Below, piece after piece: positions 1-13,000 of a stretch of 64,000 nt of DNA. A program made the position numbers and the translations under genes. How positions within the stretch are numbered: the first letter of the stretch is position 1; every line of letters starts with the position of its first letter. Origin of the DNA: Leucogyrophana mollusca (taxonomy: Eukaryota > Basidiomycota > Agaricomycetes > Boletales); contig MU266377.1 in assembly GCA_021014945.1 (NCBI GenBank), positions 62,001 to 126,000 on the forward strand, read 5' to 3'. The notes beneath the pieces were generated by a model, which saw nothing but the letters and a program-made list of their open reading frames with translations, was not told the origin of the DNA and made no database searches.

Positions 1-1629
1 GCCAGATGATGCTGAAACTTCTGTTGCTTCGCCTGCCGTGCGTCAAACGACACCATTGGTTTCCGCCCCTTCGATTTTCACGCCAACACCTTCACAACGC
101 GAGCCAAGCGCGGATGTGTCAAGTCCAAAGGAGAACCTTCCATTATTTTTGCCCTCGCCGAGCGCCGAGCCTGAGCCTGTGGGCCACCTGCGATTAAAAC
201 GGCCCTTCAAAGAGGAAGAGGACATTGTGGTAGAAGATGCACCAGGTCCATCCGCAAGACCTCCATCGCCTGAGATAGGGGTTGTGGGTTTTGAGGAACC
301 TGAACATCGCCCGAAACAGAGAGGGAGGAAGAAGAGAACGCAGCCATTCTACATTCTCGTTCCGCCGCCTCCTAAATGGTGGAAACGAGAAGGGAAGAGG
401 AGGAAGGCGCAGGGGAGCGCGAAGGGGTTTCAGGATTCCGATGTCGAGGACGATAGTACGACTCTGTTTTCCGTTTGAACGATTCACCAACCCATTTTCT
501 TGACAGCCGCCCCAGCCTACAGTGAGCCAGAGAAAGTTGTGCTGAATGAGTCGTTATACAGAGTGATGGAAAGACCGTGTCAGTGGAAGGGCTGCGATGT
601 TATTATGAATAGTGGGGAAAACCTGCTCAAACATCTTATTCTGCATGCTCAGGACACAGGTACCAAGGTATGTGCGACACCACCATTTTATGCAAGTTAT
701 TTGACTTTTGCTTTCTTAGGGACGTTTCTTTTGCAACTGGAAGTCATGTCGCCGCTGGTTTTCTTCACTCGCCGACCAGAGGACACACATGGAGACCCAT
801 GCATATTATCCAATACCATGTCCCCGCGCAGGTAGAGAGACATGTCGATGAGCCACTCAGTGATAATGCTAATTTGTGTTGGTTAAGGGTGCTCAGAGGC
901 GTTCGACAAGCCAATCGAGGTTATGCACCATGAACTAACGCTACATCCCCGACCAGTCAACCCTTTGGTCAGGGCACTGGCAAGGCCTTTCGCCCCGTCG
1001 CTTGCGCCATCATTAGAACCTGTTCCTCCAACCCTGCCGGCCTACAGAGTCGAACCACGACATATACGCCAAGTTAGCATAACACCCCAACGCCATGGGG
1101 TCATCGGGCCCATGGTGAGTTCGTCCCTTCACAGTAATTCATGCAGCACTGACCACAGAGCCAGGTTCTCCGCAATATTTTTACACCAGTCGAACTGAAC
1201 CTTAGAAGGCAGAACGCACCTATGCGTCTGCGTAACGCACGTCAGCTCGGGGAAGGAGATGATTCCCGTAGTCTTTGGGCAAGACCCGACGAGTACGACT
1301 TCCTAGCGTCGCTGTCGTCAGCCTCGTCCAAGATGCCAGCGCTTGACGAACTAGATTCTGAGGTAACCTCTGAGATGGCCGGTGCGGGCCTTGTATTGTT
1401 TGGACCTGAACGCGCTCTCGACTCTCAAGAGGATATAGATATTAGCCACGTTGACTCTAGCCTGGAGGAGCCCACGGAGGAGCGTCGCGAAGAAACCCCT
1501 GGAACACGGCCTGTGACATCCGAAACAAGCGCGACAGTTTTGGGCAGAGAAGGTCCCAGAGATATGGGAGATCCACCAATAGTCGATGGCAGCCGCGGTG
1601 GCAATGAGCCTGTGGAAATGATGGCCTGA
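1..1629 (+). CDS. C2H2 zinc-finger protein, 5' end outside the window
   Basis: Partial gene that enters from the left edge and stops at 1627-1629. Joining exons over introns 456-506, about 669-719, about 834-889 and about 1114-1157 gives three tandem C2H2 fingers (about 570-950), each spaced C-x4-C-x12-13-H-x3-4-H. The first begins CQWKGC, the second CNWKSC and the third CPRAGC. Tryptophan between the cysteines recalls Gli/Zic-type fingers. Before the fingers lies a Ser/Pro-rich stretch with a basic patch (RPKQRGRKKRTQ) that could be a nuclear-localisation signal or AT-hook-like. After them comes an acidic, Ser/Glu-rich tail. A nuclear DNA-binding or chromatin role is inferred from the fingers only. 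I do not recognise a named orthologue, and the start is not visible. Confidence 0.75.
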
Positions 1630-1996
1630 ATCATTGATCAATCTATGAATGGCGCTTCGCAGCTCACGCACGGTCCATCGGGCAGTTGGCGGTGGGGAGG
1701 CGGGTTCACAGGGTGATATGTGGTAAACTATGCTGTTCCAAGGCTAGCACGAGGGTAGATACGAAAAACTTTATGGCAATGTGATCGCATCGGAAGAGGA
1801 AACTATTCTGATTGCTGTGAAGGTCAGATGAGAGGGAACTGGCTTTTTGTTGGCGAGCCACGAGCTGCTAATCGGGAATTTTATACTGAGAAGCTGATCG
1901 CAATTTTGCGAAGCGTGAAATGGTTGTGGCGGGTCGCACCAAACGCTTGACAGTCGCTCAAACGTAACCCTCCTCCTCCCTTCATCATTGTACACT
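1630..1996. other. intergenic stretch, nothing recognised
   Basis: Non-coding gap between two plus-strand genes. It must hold the 3' end of the zinc-finger gene and the promoter and 5' UTR of the next gene. I see no RNA gene, repeat or conserved frame. Confidence 0.5.
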
Positions 1997-4900
1997 ATGG
2001 CAGGGCCCCCCCAGGCCCATGGTGAGCCCGTTTTCGTTCCTCTTTCCTCTAATATTAACATTATTATCTCTTTCTTCAGCTCCTTCCTTTATTTCCTCTC
2101 GCTCGGCGGATGTCATACTCTCCGATATTCGCCCCACAAAGCTCACCGCTGAAGCCCTTCATTCCATCAATGTCCTGCTCGACGAATTCTTATACAACAT
2201 ACTAGGCGCTGCTCAAGCGTTGACGACCTCGCGAATAAGGAATGGCTTGCACAAAGTCCTTCCCACCACCTTGGGCAAGGAAGCCATATTGGAGGCCGAG
2301 GTGGAGTTGAGAGCTTACTGGGAGCGAACTGGCGGCGCACCAGGTTCAGGTTCGTCGCAGGGAACAGGCGAGGATAGCAAATTTCACCTGCAGTGGGCGT
2401 ACGAGGTCTGCATCAATCCGCCTCTATCGTTGTTCTCCACGTTCACACTGACCTTTCACAGCTGCTGAGACTGAAGTGCGAGGCCTACTCAACTTTGAGC
2501 GATACAGACGAGAATTCGGACGCTGAGGCTCGTCTCTATGAGCGAATGAATGCCGACGGCTTTCCCCCTCCCAAGCAACTGTTGCTCGCGCCCGCCGCAC
2601 TGTATTTGACGGCTATCCTTGAGTACGTCCAGATGGTTTCCACATGCAATCCTGTGTAGCTGAGGGATATATCAATCGTTACAGATCTGTTTGCGAGTAC
2701 GTAAGCGACTTGCCAAGTGAGCGTACTTACTGAGACCTCCCCGCAGACACATCCTATCGAATGTGGGTCGCGTTGCATCTCGCGATAGCAGTCGGGCTAC
2801 TGCCAACAGCCAAGATTTGTTCGTCGCGCTTTGCGAAGATAGCGCAATATATGGTCTTTTCAAAGACATGAAGGGTACGATTTGACGGAGTGTCGGGGTT
2901 CTTCAATGTCTGACTGCTTCCTCACTTTTATAGTGTACGAACAAATTGAAACTCTCTCAAAATTGCCCAAATCCCGGCGAAGCAAGTCCATCTCTCATGA
3001 TAGAACCAACACTGCGTCCCCCTCGGGAACTCGTGACTCTGGAGTGTCCCGTCAGGAGCCGTCTCTCAGCGGTTCACGCCCGAGGATATCATCGGAATCC
3101 TCAAGTACTGGACCCACCCTTGTCGCAGGCTCCAACAATCATTCGTCCAGGTCCTCGTTTGAGAAGGCAAGGGCTATCAAGTTATTTGCGGCCAATGGCA
3201 GAGCATCGCAGGATCAGACTAATGGCAACGATCTTCCGAATGGCCACAAAAAGACCGAGTCTATCGTCAGCGCAGCTGCCAAACAATCTGTTCATAGTTT
3301 GGGAGACCGATCCCCAAGTTCACCAACCTTCAGTAACGTAAGCGCTCCGTAAGATAATGCATAACTCCCTCATCCAGACCGTTTCAGGATGATGGTCGGT
3401 CCCAAGAATTTGATGACATGATGCGTTCAGGCTCTACAATGAAAGTTTCCCTGACTCCAGACCGATTGCGAACGATGGAGGTATTATAAATTTTATATCT
3501 GTTCGTAATACAATACTTACTGTCACCCTAGGTTTTCAACAAAGAAAAGGCGCGGTCCATTGGACGACAGAAAGGCTCCCTCAGAGCCAAAGAGACAAAT
3601 GGCGTTGGTGTACCACCCGTTCCCGTCATGGCCGAACCACCCAAACGAACCCGGCCGTCTCTCCGTCATGTAGATTCCATCATTGAAGATGAGGATCTTG
3701 AAAACCAAATCTCGCCAACAAAGCCTCCACCTCCTTCCCGACCTCGGCAACTAAGCGCCGCGGCCGCTTCGGCATTTAGCGCGCCATCGTTGGGGCGCGT
3801 ACGTTCTTCTTCGGCGTCAAACCTCTCGGCTACGAAAAATGCAATTTTCACCTCAAGGCAGTCTTCCCGAACCGATATCGCGTCGTTTCCCAAACCACCC
3901 AGTTCAACCACCAACATTGCTCAGAGGCGCGACAAACCAGCACCCTCTGCGCTAGATATGGACGCGTCTCGGCCTCCACGGACTCGTGTTGTTACGCGCA
4001 ACCGCGAATCACTTGACATTGACGACATCATGGGAAGTTCGGATGCGGAGGAAGTTGAAAGTACCAATGATCCTCAACCCAATAGAAAGAGAGGCGTGTC
4101 GACCGGTGCTCGCGAGCTGATCGACTTTTTGGCTGAAGGACCTCCCGAACCACCGGCCAAGGTGGCCACGTCATCCTTTGCAAACGAGAGCTCCGCCTCG
4201 CTGAGCACGCCTAAAAAGACAGGGCGATTACAGAGGATGATTTCGAGAATCACGCTCAGTGGCAGCGATAAAGCACGCGCAGATGGCGACACTGCGAAGA
4301 GTTCCACTCGCAAAGGCGGAAATCTGAGTCCTCAGGACGCACCACCTACACCCTTCTCGTCGAGCAAATCTGTCACCAATTTCAGCCCATTGGCGAATAA
4401 ACCCGTACCCCCTCGTTACCCCATTGATGCACCATCGTCTTCATCTTCTGATTCTCGCAGCTCAATTGATAAAATCCAAGCGCCTGTCCCACGTCAACGT
4501 ATAACATCATTTTCACGGAAACCAGTACCCGCATGGAATACCCCAACTCCCTCACCGGAGCCTCCGATGCCTGTCCCGGCTGCTACGACCAAAGATATCG
4601 TGGAGTCGAGCACCTCCATCTCAACACGGCCTCCCAATGGCGATGTAGTGGACCAGCACGTGTCGCAGGGCGTTACGTTGCAGGATTCCAACATCTCGGC
4701 ACCGATATACCCCGTCACTCATAACGAGAGTCCTGCTCGAGCATCCTCTACTGTGAAATCTGTCCCTCCAGCGGTGGATGCGCCAGAGCGTACATCTTCC
4801 AAGGGTGCGCTGAGCCCACCGTCGGGTGCCACGAGCAACACCATCTCCCCCACCCACACCTCTGTAGCTGAACACGCTCAGGACATGCGTCGCCTCCTTT

Positions 4901-5175
4901 CGCATGCAACGAGTGCCGACGAGTGTCGTCTGCTCGTCGACATATTCATGACTCGCGCCCGGCTCTCGGGGGGTGTCCCGCCCTCACCTTCCCTTTCAGT
5001 CGACCATTCTTTGGGCCCGAACATCGAGACTACGGTTGTCGAGTTGTTTTTAGGTGGCGCTCACTCCGATCCTTCCTTGGGGGATCGACCGGAATTGACT
5101 GAAACACTCGATGTCCAACCTCATATCCCTACTGCCTCCCCATCTGGAACCACTTCACCTACGGATACGATCTGA
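1997..5175 (+). CDS. conserved fungal protein of unknown function, 930 aa, 8 exons
   Basis: Exons 1997-2021, 2080-2405, 2462-2622, 2685-2696, 2747-2874, 2934-3337, 3388-3480 and 3532-5175 join in frame to 930 aa. The start was chosen because the short first exon (MAGPPQAH) joins cleanly to the first conserved block. The N-terminal 250 residues are well ordered and mostly helical-looking, with segments such as INVLLDEFLYNILG and LLRLKCEAYSTLSDTDE. The rest is long, low-complexity and Ser/Pro-rich with basic clusters, ending in a short predicted helical block (SVAEHAQDMRRLLSHA). The layout, a folded N-terminus on a disordered scaffold, suggests a regulatory or adaptor protein. The N-terminal block looks conserved among mushroom-forming fungi from memory, but I cannot name the family. 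The fourth exon is only 12 nt. Confidence 0.75.
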
Positions 5176-5407
5176 TAATATACCCCACCCATTGAAAACA
5201 TCTCATTTACGGATAACTTCTTTCATTTTTTGCCAACTTATTTGGGTCGAGACTGACACCACCTTTTGCTTCACTTTGTGCGTGGTGTTCCATGCTGGCA
5301 ATGTTATCTTTCGTTGGTACTGTCGTATCATGTACTTAATATTTGGCATATTATTCAGCAATCTATGTGTAGAACGGAACATGGGACGGCAAGGGGCAAT
5401 AGATTTG

Positions 5408-8400
5408 CTACCGTACTTCTAACGAGACAGCTATACCCATGGCTGCTAGTTCTGCGCAAAGATAGCGAAACACATATGGAACAGCGACCACATCGAGGTC
5501 ACCGCCTTTTGATGAAGATCCCAGAATATTCGACGAAGAAATAGCCACAGCGATTTCTGGATGAGCGCCCCGCTCTGGGTTTTGGCCTGTTGCCATTGCC
5601 CGGCGAGCGCGTTCATCCTCCTCTTCAGTCGCAGAACGACATACTCTGCAGTATTCGCCTCCAGGACCGGTTGGCCTCATCGCACCTGACGAGGAGACTT
5701 CTCCCAAGCTGATGTCATCATACCCAAGCGATATCAGACTTCCGCACGTCCGGCAAACCCAGGCAGTCGAGTAGTCGGAGCAGTTCATCAACCTGTCTTG
5801 TAGAAGGAACGAGGTGCCGTGAGCAATGAGAGCATCCCTTTCCATTTCTCCAAATCGAATGCCACCAGCGCGCTTACGACCCTGGAGTAGACATCGTGAG
5901 TATCCTCAGTCAGGATAACCAGTGCAGTGCATACCTTGACTGGCTGGCGAGTGACAGGATCAACAGGACCAGTGGTTCGAACCTGGAACTTATCCAGAAC
6001 CATATGGCGCAGCCTCTGATAGTACACGACACCAATATATATGTCGGCTGCGAATTCCTGGCCAGTTATGCCCGAGTACATCGGCTCATTGCCATAATAG
6101 TTGTAGCCTGCTGCGAGGAGCTGCCCTCCGAAGTAGTCAATCGCTGTGTCTTCTTCCGAGAATCTGAAAGCCCGTCAATCGCGAGGAAGAGGTCAACAAC
6201 AAGGTCTTACTGGAAGGGTGTAGCGTCCTGGGCAAGTCCGTGCATAGCACCAGCCTTACCAGCCATGCTTTCCACCAACATTCCTATAGTCATGCGACTG
6301 GGGAAGGCGTGGGGGTTGATGATAACATCAGGCTGCATCCCGCTCTCAGTGAAAGGCATATCAACAGCAGGCCATTTTTGCGAGCACACGCCCTTCTGGC
6401 CATGACGAGAGGAGAATTTATCACCGATGACAGGTGAGCGCGTTATCCGTAGGGTGACGTGCAGCTTTTGCAGCTCAGTATCGCCAGCGTCGCCAGCTAA
6501 CGCCAGGGTCAGATTCTATTTCCCCAGTGGCGAGACCATCAACAGCCTACCTAATAACCGTACTTCATCTACAATGGCTTCTTCGTCGCCTTTGTATTTG
6601 ACAAATTTTGTGCGCCCCGTGGTGTCGTCAATGTATGCTGCCAACGGATCACCTGCAGACAGTTTGGCACCGACACAAGGCAAGCCATCCTTGTCCAAGA
6701 ACTGACAGCAGAAGTGCTGTTTATCTCCTTCCTCTGTCCGGATATCATAACTAAGGCCGAAATGCAGAGTGGGCGCTGTTGTTGACTTCGAAGCACCACG
6801 GACGTCCTTCAGGTCAATAATCTGCGACTTATAAACAGTGCCATAGCCGAAGCCGCGTTCGTGAGCTGACTTGTTCAAGATCATGGCGTCCTCCATATCG
6901 TATCCTGTGTACGAGATAACGGCGACTATGGCATTCGTTCCGTTCGGGAAGGAGTCCATGGCGTACGTGTTGTGAAGGCGGGGTCGGACAACAGGACTTT
7001 GTCCTGTCTGCAGTCTGTACAATTTATTATCCGTCCTATGCTTAAGCGCGGTCGATGGCGTCCCCATGGTTTGTTTACCCATCTGCAGAGAGTTGATCAT
7101 TGGCAACGTGGTGATGTGGCAGTTAACTCACCTGACACTGGTAGATGTTTCTCGGGCTCTGCATGATTTAGTCAGTACGGAAATGACGAGTACTCGATGG
7201 AGCTAGCTTGCCTGGTTGAAGTCTGAAAATGGAGTAAGATTTGCGAGGATGGACAGGAAGTTAGTTGGCGCGTGTTCGACATGCGTTGAAACGCCGTCTT
7301 CGATCTCGTCGGGCTTGATAGCAATGTTCATGTACACTTGTTCGAACGGGCCTATCGAGTCATCCTTGCCATTAGCAAGATACTTTACAGGACGCATCAT
7401 CCTCGCCCGGGTGGCAAACAGGAACAAGCCGGGGTACTGCCCACCCTTCGATTCAGGCACGAACCCAATCTCCAAGTCGAGCGGGACCTTATGCTTCCCT
7501 TCGGTTTTCCATATTCGCAGGTTGTTAGCGAGCTGTTGCGCAACTGCAGGTCTAGCCCAGCCAATCACACGGCCATCAAGCTGTACGCATAGGTTGCGCC
7601 TGCCGTCGACGGCTGATGAGAAGGCTTGTGTCATGCCATGATTCGTTAGAAGAGCGGGGATGTGCGCAGTCGCAAGCGGGGAGGTAACGATACGGCAAGT
7701 TCGTGAAAGATGATTCAAAAGGCCGCACGGAGATCCATCTGGCGTGTGGACCGGGCATAGGAAGCCTAAATTCGATGATCAGTGCCACAAAGGCGAGAGA
7801 TATAGTAAAATATATACCCCACGCTTCAGGCAGTAACTTCCGAACGGTTGTAGTTTTCAACTCGGCAAAGAAAGCACCACGATGGATACATCTGAAATGA
7901 CTGATATACCGCTGCCAGTTCAGTTTCTCTGCAACAATCGTAAATCCTGAGGCTTGCTGCAGATCAAGACCAGAGGGTGACACAAGGTTTCCGGTGGCAA
8001 GAAAATTGGACATCTTTGATCCAATGTCCCAGTTTACTTTGTGAATAATCTTGGTGATGTACCGCTCTGGGGCATTTAATTTCGGGGAGATTCCATCCTG
8101 CAGCGTGGAGCCACTCACTGTCGAGAAAATCCACAGGCGGTTCGGCTCTTCGCACGTCCACAGCGATAGAATTCCGCACTTGGTTAAGCGCCTCTTCAAG
8201 GCGTTCTTTGATGATCATCCCATATAAGAAACCGGGCAGGAGAACCTCTTGATGCTGTGGGGAATCCGGATTGTCTGCGCAGCACGACGAGGAGACCACA
8301 GCATACAATTTGCGCAACATGAAGCTAAACGCTAGCGTCAGTGCATTATCTTATATAGGAAAACATACACATACACCAGCATCCGAAACTTGTCACGAGC

Positions 8401-9858
8401 AGATTCGAGGTGAACCAGAACCATCTTTTCGATCAACCACGCTCCTAGGGCTTGATTTGTCCAGTCATCTGGCATGTTCAGGACCACACGAAACTTGTCT
8501 CCCAAGTACTCAAGACACTGATCGCCGGTGTACAGACTGTACATTTTGAAACTCCGAAGCAGCAGCTCAACACGATCCGTCAAGAACGTGTTTTCGTAGT
8601 CCTGCATCATCACGTATTCGAAGATCTCCTTGTCTGATGCACCAATGAGAGCTTTGAGGATGAGCATGATGGGGATGACGTATTCTTGCTTCCTCCAGCT
8701 GAAACGGAGCATCGCACTGCCGTTAGAGAGATAGTGAAGGGAGTTTGTGGCGCTCGTCTGGTCAGGCCGAACACACCGAATTTGCACAGCATACTGAGTG
8801 TAAGAGGGTCCGCGATTCGTGAAAGATGGACGGATGAGAGAGATGACGTGGTTTCGTCGAGGGAGAATGAGATAGCGAATGAGCCGCTCGTTTCCGTTGA
8901 TGATAAAGTATCCCCCGAATTCTTCTGGCTCCTCATGTCGGCGCACGAGTTCTGCAGACGGGAGAGAACGGAGATTACATCTTGTTGACTGCATACGTTT
9001 TGTCAAAGATGAGATGGCGAAAGGGAGACGTGTGCGACCTACTCGAACCATGATTGGGACGAGGCCACAGTCCCTCATCACAAATTGATCTGGATGAGCC
9101 TTGTTATTGATCTTCCAGCAGACTTTGGCTTGCATCCTCCCCCGATACGAGCTCAGACGTTCTCGTGCCTATAATCGGAATTTGCATTAGTACAACGCAA
9201 GCACTAAGGGGCCGGCGAAAGGGTCGCGTCTGGTACCTCCGGCACGGTTGTAGGAGGGAGCACTGCTAAATCTCGAAGCAATTATATTATGGACTCTCCA
9301 ATCGCATGGCAGTTGGCCATGATGAAAACTCATGCCGAATATTCCTCCGTCAGAGGAAGAACATAGTTAGGGGATGGCGTACCTCTGCAGGGTATACCCT
9401 TCTCTCCGTGCTCCAGGTGTCTTTGTCTGGAACTCTTGGTGCAGCTATTGAAACTTCTTCAATCCAGACTGATGCGATGTTGAATAAACAAAGATTTTTG
9501 CGGATATATGCGTTTGACACATGCAAGACTTACTGCTCATACGGTTTCCCCAACCGCTCTGACCGCTTTCTGTGCCGATCTGACCAGTTCCATCAAATAC
9601 GACACGTTCACCTATGTCTTTTATACCAAGAGCAAGTAGACCTCTACCATCTCCATCACCCTTTGGCAGTCCCGAGTCGTCGAATAGGGCATTGAAGGAT
9701 TCGATATGGGGTGTGACGAATTCATTGAGGATAGGATAAGTCGATCCCGTTTTTGAAGGATTTCTGAATGATTCCTCTCTCGCTAGAGTATCAAAAGTTG
9801 GCTGGCGCCTTTCTCCCGCTGAACCGTCTGGCATCACTGCCTTTCCTCCTGCCTCCAA
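5408..9858 (-). CDS. RPA2: RNA polymerase I second-largest subunit (RPA2/RPA135)
   Basis: Second-largest core subunit of RNA polymerase I, which makes the pre-rRNA in the nucleolus. Eleven exons join in frame to about 1253 aa: 9534-9858, 9383-9468, 8375-9168, 8119-8324, 7818-8066, 7212-7765, 7132-7158, 6551-7082, 6211-6496, 5935-6163 and 5408-5881. Family landmarks in order are the lobe motif [16 protein letters not shown], the fork segment [30 protein letters not shown], the catalytic-site region [17 protein letters not shown], and [12 protein letters not shown]. The C-terminal zinc site has CRTC and CRVC pairs. Length and motif order fit RPA135 rather than RPB2 or RPC2. One intron (7159-7211) appears to use a GC donor, and the exon after it is 27 nt. 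An upstream reading-frame change near 8119 is explained by a normal 52-nt intron, not by a frameshift. Confidence 0.95.
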
Positions 9859-10016
9859 AATTTTGGCGAGGACAAGTAGTAACTATCGTGGGAACGTATA
9901 CCCATAAACGCGCGTCTGAGTTCTACGTATTCAAACTCCGCGCCTTGGGTGCTGTGGGTCACCTTTCTCGTCGCGGGCGAGGGTGACGAGCAGCTGCTGT
10001 CCTTGTATTCGAAAAA
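9859..10016. promoter_or_regulatory. 158-bp bidirectional promoter between RPA2 and the NUP98-like gene
   Basis: The two start codons face away from each other with only 158 bp between them, so both promoters and 5' UTRs must share this interval. No clear TATA box is visible. Inferred from gene arrangement. Confidence 0.55.
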
Positions 10017-13000
10017 ATGTTCGGGAATAACACCGTCCAATCCTCCTGGGCAAATCCTGCGCAGAACCAACAGCAGCAGCAGCAACAGCAAGGCGGTTCT
10101 GCTTTTGGCCAGCCCAACACTTTCGGAAGCGGAGGAGGTAAGCAAGTCATTTGCTTTGTACAGCCGTGTTCTTAAGCCATCAACAGCCTTTGGTGCAACA
10201 ACAGGTGCCTTTGGCCAGCCCCAGCAGCAGCAGCCTCAAGCAAATCCAATGTTCGGAGGTCTCGGTACAGCTGGAAACAGCGGAAATTCAGCTTTTGGTG
10301 AGTTCGATCCCGTATGAATTTCTATTACCACTGATAAGTTTGACCTTCAGGTGCCTTTGGTCAAAACACTGCGCAGCAGCCAGCAGCTAACAACTCTGTC
10401 TTTGGGGCTCCTAAACCCGCCACAGGTTTTGGTGCGTTTGGTGGCGGCACTTCGACTTTCGGAACTGGCGGGGCATTTGGGGCCACTAATAACAATGCTG
10501 GAACCTCTGCGACTGGGGGTGGCCTTTTTGGAACATCTTCCACAAACACCAATACTGGTGGTGCGTTCGGAACAGGGTTATTTGGTCAAAACAAGGCTGC
10601 GACAGGTTTTGGGACGACCACTAACAGTACGTCTCTCCAAGCCCTCCGTCAACCCCTTCGTCCATGTGAATATTGTTTTATAGCAGCAAACCAAGAGAAT
10701 GTTGCACCAGTAACCACAGGAACATCAAACCCAGCTTACAGCGTATTCAGCGAAAAAGATACCGCAAATGCGAATATTGTACTGCAATATCAGACCATTA
10801 CTGCTATGCCTGCCTACCGCGGAACGTCCCTCGAGGTTCGTATTTCATCTTTGGCTTCACATTGTGAATTCTCGGTATGACTAAGCGTGTTTCATGTTTA
10901 GGAACTACGATTTCAAGACTACCAGCAAGGTCGAAAAACAGCGGGTGCCTTCGGCCAATCTTCCTTCGGAACGGCTGCCCCAGCAGCACCGTCGACTAGT
11001 CTGTTCGGTGCCGCGCCAGCGCAGCCAGCGAGTAGCTCTCTTTTTGGCGGGAGTGCTTTCGGCGGTACAAACGCTACCACCAACCAGACCAACCCGACCA
11101 GTGGCGCCTTCGGGAACTTTGGTCAGAATGCAGCATCCAACCCGCCAGCGACTGGAACTGGCACCGGTCTGTTTGGCTCTACTTTCGGCCAGCCGCAGCA
11201 ACAGCAACAACAACCTTCCGCGTTTGGGGCTTTTGGTCAACCTCAACAACAGCAACAGCAACAACCTGCGGCTGGAACGGGCGGTGGCATTTTCGGGTCT
11301 AGCGCATTTGGTCAGCAAAACAAACCAGCAACAGGATTCGGTGCTGGGAATGCCTTCGGCACCCCCTGTAGGTTCAATTTATATACACACCCTTCGCTCG
11401 CTCAATCCATATTTGTCCAGCCGGAAGTGCATTCGGGACCACCAATACGTTTGGACAGCCGGCCACACAACCTGCCGCTCCAACGAGCTTGTTTGGTCAG
11501 CCGCAGTCACAGCAACAGAGTACTGGTGGGGGAGCCTTTGGTTCATTAGGTGAGAGTAATGTTATTTTTGTTTATGCGACTACACTGACTTTGTGCACAA
11601 AGGGGCTAACAATACGGCTAAACCATCAATATTCGGTCAGCCGGCGCAGCCCACTCCCCCCGCCAACAACTCGTTTGGACTATTTGGAGGCCAACAGCAG
11701 CAGGGGCAGCAGCCACAAACAGGTGGTCTCTTTGGAAATACGGGTGGCAGCCTGTTTGGTCAACCACAGCAAAATCAAGCCAGCCAACAGCAGCCTCAAC
11801 AGCAGACTGGTGGGCGTGCGTTGGTTTCGTTCCCACTGATTCTTGTATTACTCACGGCTTTCTCTTCTAGTTTTCGGTAACACTCAAGCGACCACGCCGT
11901 CGACGGGATTATTTGGCGCGAACACGGGAGGGAGTTTGTTTGGCAACAACCAACAGGGTCAGAACCAACAGCCCGCTCAAACCAGCAACTTGTTCGGCCC
12001 TAAACCTGCGAACACCACTACGGGAACGGGCGGTCTATTCGGCGGTGGTTTCGGACAGACGGGAACTACTACCAATGCGGCTGGCGCGGCTCCCCAAACG
12101 AGCATTTTCGGGCAGCCATTGGGCCAGACAACAAATCAGCAGCAAAATACCGGCACAGGTGCATTTGGCTCATCGCTGTTCGGCGCACCTAAACCCACCG
12201 CGCCCGGTCTCAGCACTTCAACATCGACTGGTGGTCTCGGGGGCTCGCTCTTTGGGAATACGTTCGGACAGACGACTGGCCCTAATACGACAGCCAACAC
12301 AGGTACCCAAGGCACATTGACAGCATCCATCGCTGAGCCTATCGGCAGTAACCTTCCGATATTTTCAATGCTCCCCCCTGGCCCTCGTGCAGTCACACTT
12401 GAGCAGCAACCAAAGAAAAAGCCCGGTTTTTTCGTCGATGTACCAACTCGTTCACCAGTTCCCCGGCTACAGTTGGGCTACACGCCTGCAAGCTCAAAGT
12501 TGCGTGGGTTTGCGACGTCGGTGTCAACGTCGTCGTTGGGAGGACAGTCGAATCCATTTGCGGCTAGCATGTCGCTCACGTCTGGAAAACCGAACGCCCT
12601 GACATTGAGTCGTATGGATGGCAGAGCCTCTGTGGGCCCGGAGTCGTTCCTCGGCAGGAGTTCGAGCCCATCTCTGGGGAGTGGTGGACGGCAGAGTGTG
12701 AAGAAACTGATTCTGGACAAGAAGGTGGATCCCTCGGATCTGTTTAGCAAATCTGGTGGGTCGACCGGCACGCGGAGTAGCCCTGTGCGCGTGACGTTTA
12801 GCCCTGCGCTGAGCCAAGCTGCACGAGAGAAAGAAGTTGCACGGGAAAAGGAGGCCGCATTAGGAGCTGCTGCCGCCCCTACTGCCCAACGACAAACAGA
12901 CTCGCCCACCCCTTCGAATCGCAAGGCCCCTGGTCGATTCACCGCGGCAAGCACGCACAATATACTCGGAGACCAAGCAGATTCTGCACAAGGTGCATCC

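Noticed and set aside
3338..3387. Second donor (3349) giving a 29-nt intron in the unknown protein gene
   Set aside because: The 50-nt intron 3338-3387 with donor GTAAGC and acceptor TTTCAG keeps the frame and has normal length.
8060..8330. Apparent frameshift in RPA2
   Set aside because: A 52-nt intron (8067-8118, donor GTGAGT, acceptor CCCCAG) removes it and restores [21 protein letters not shown], so no break is needed.
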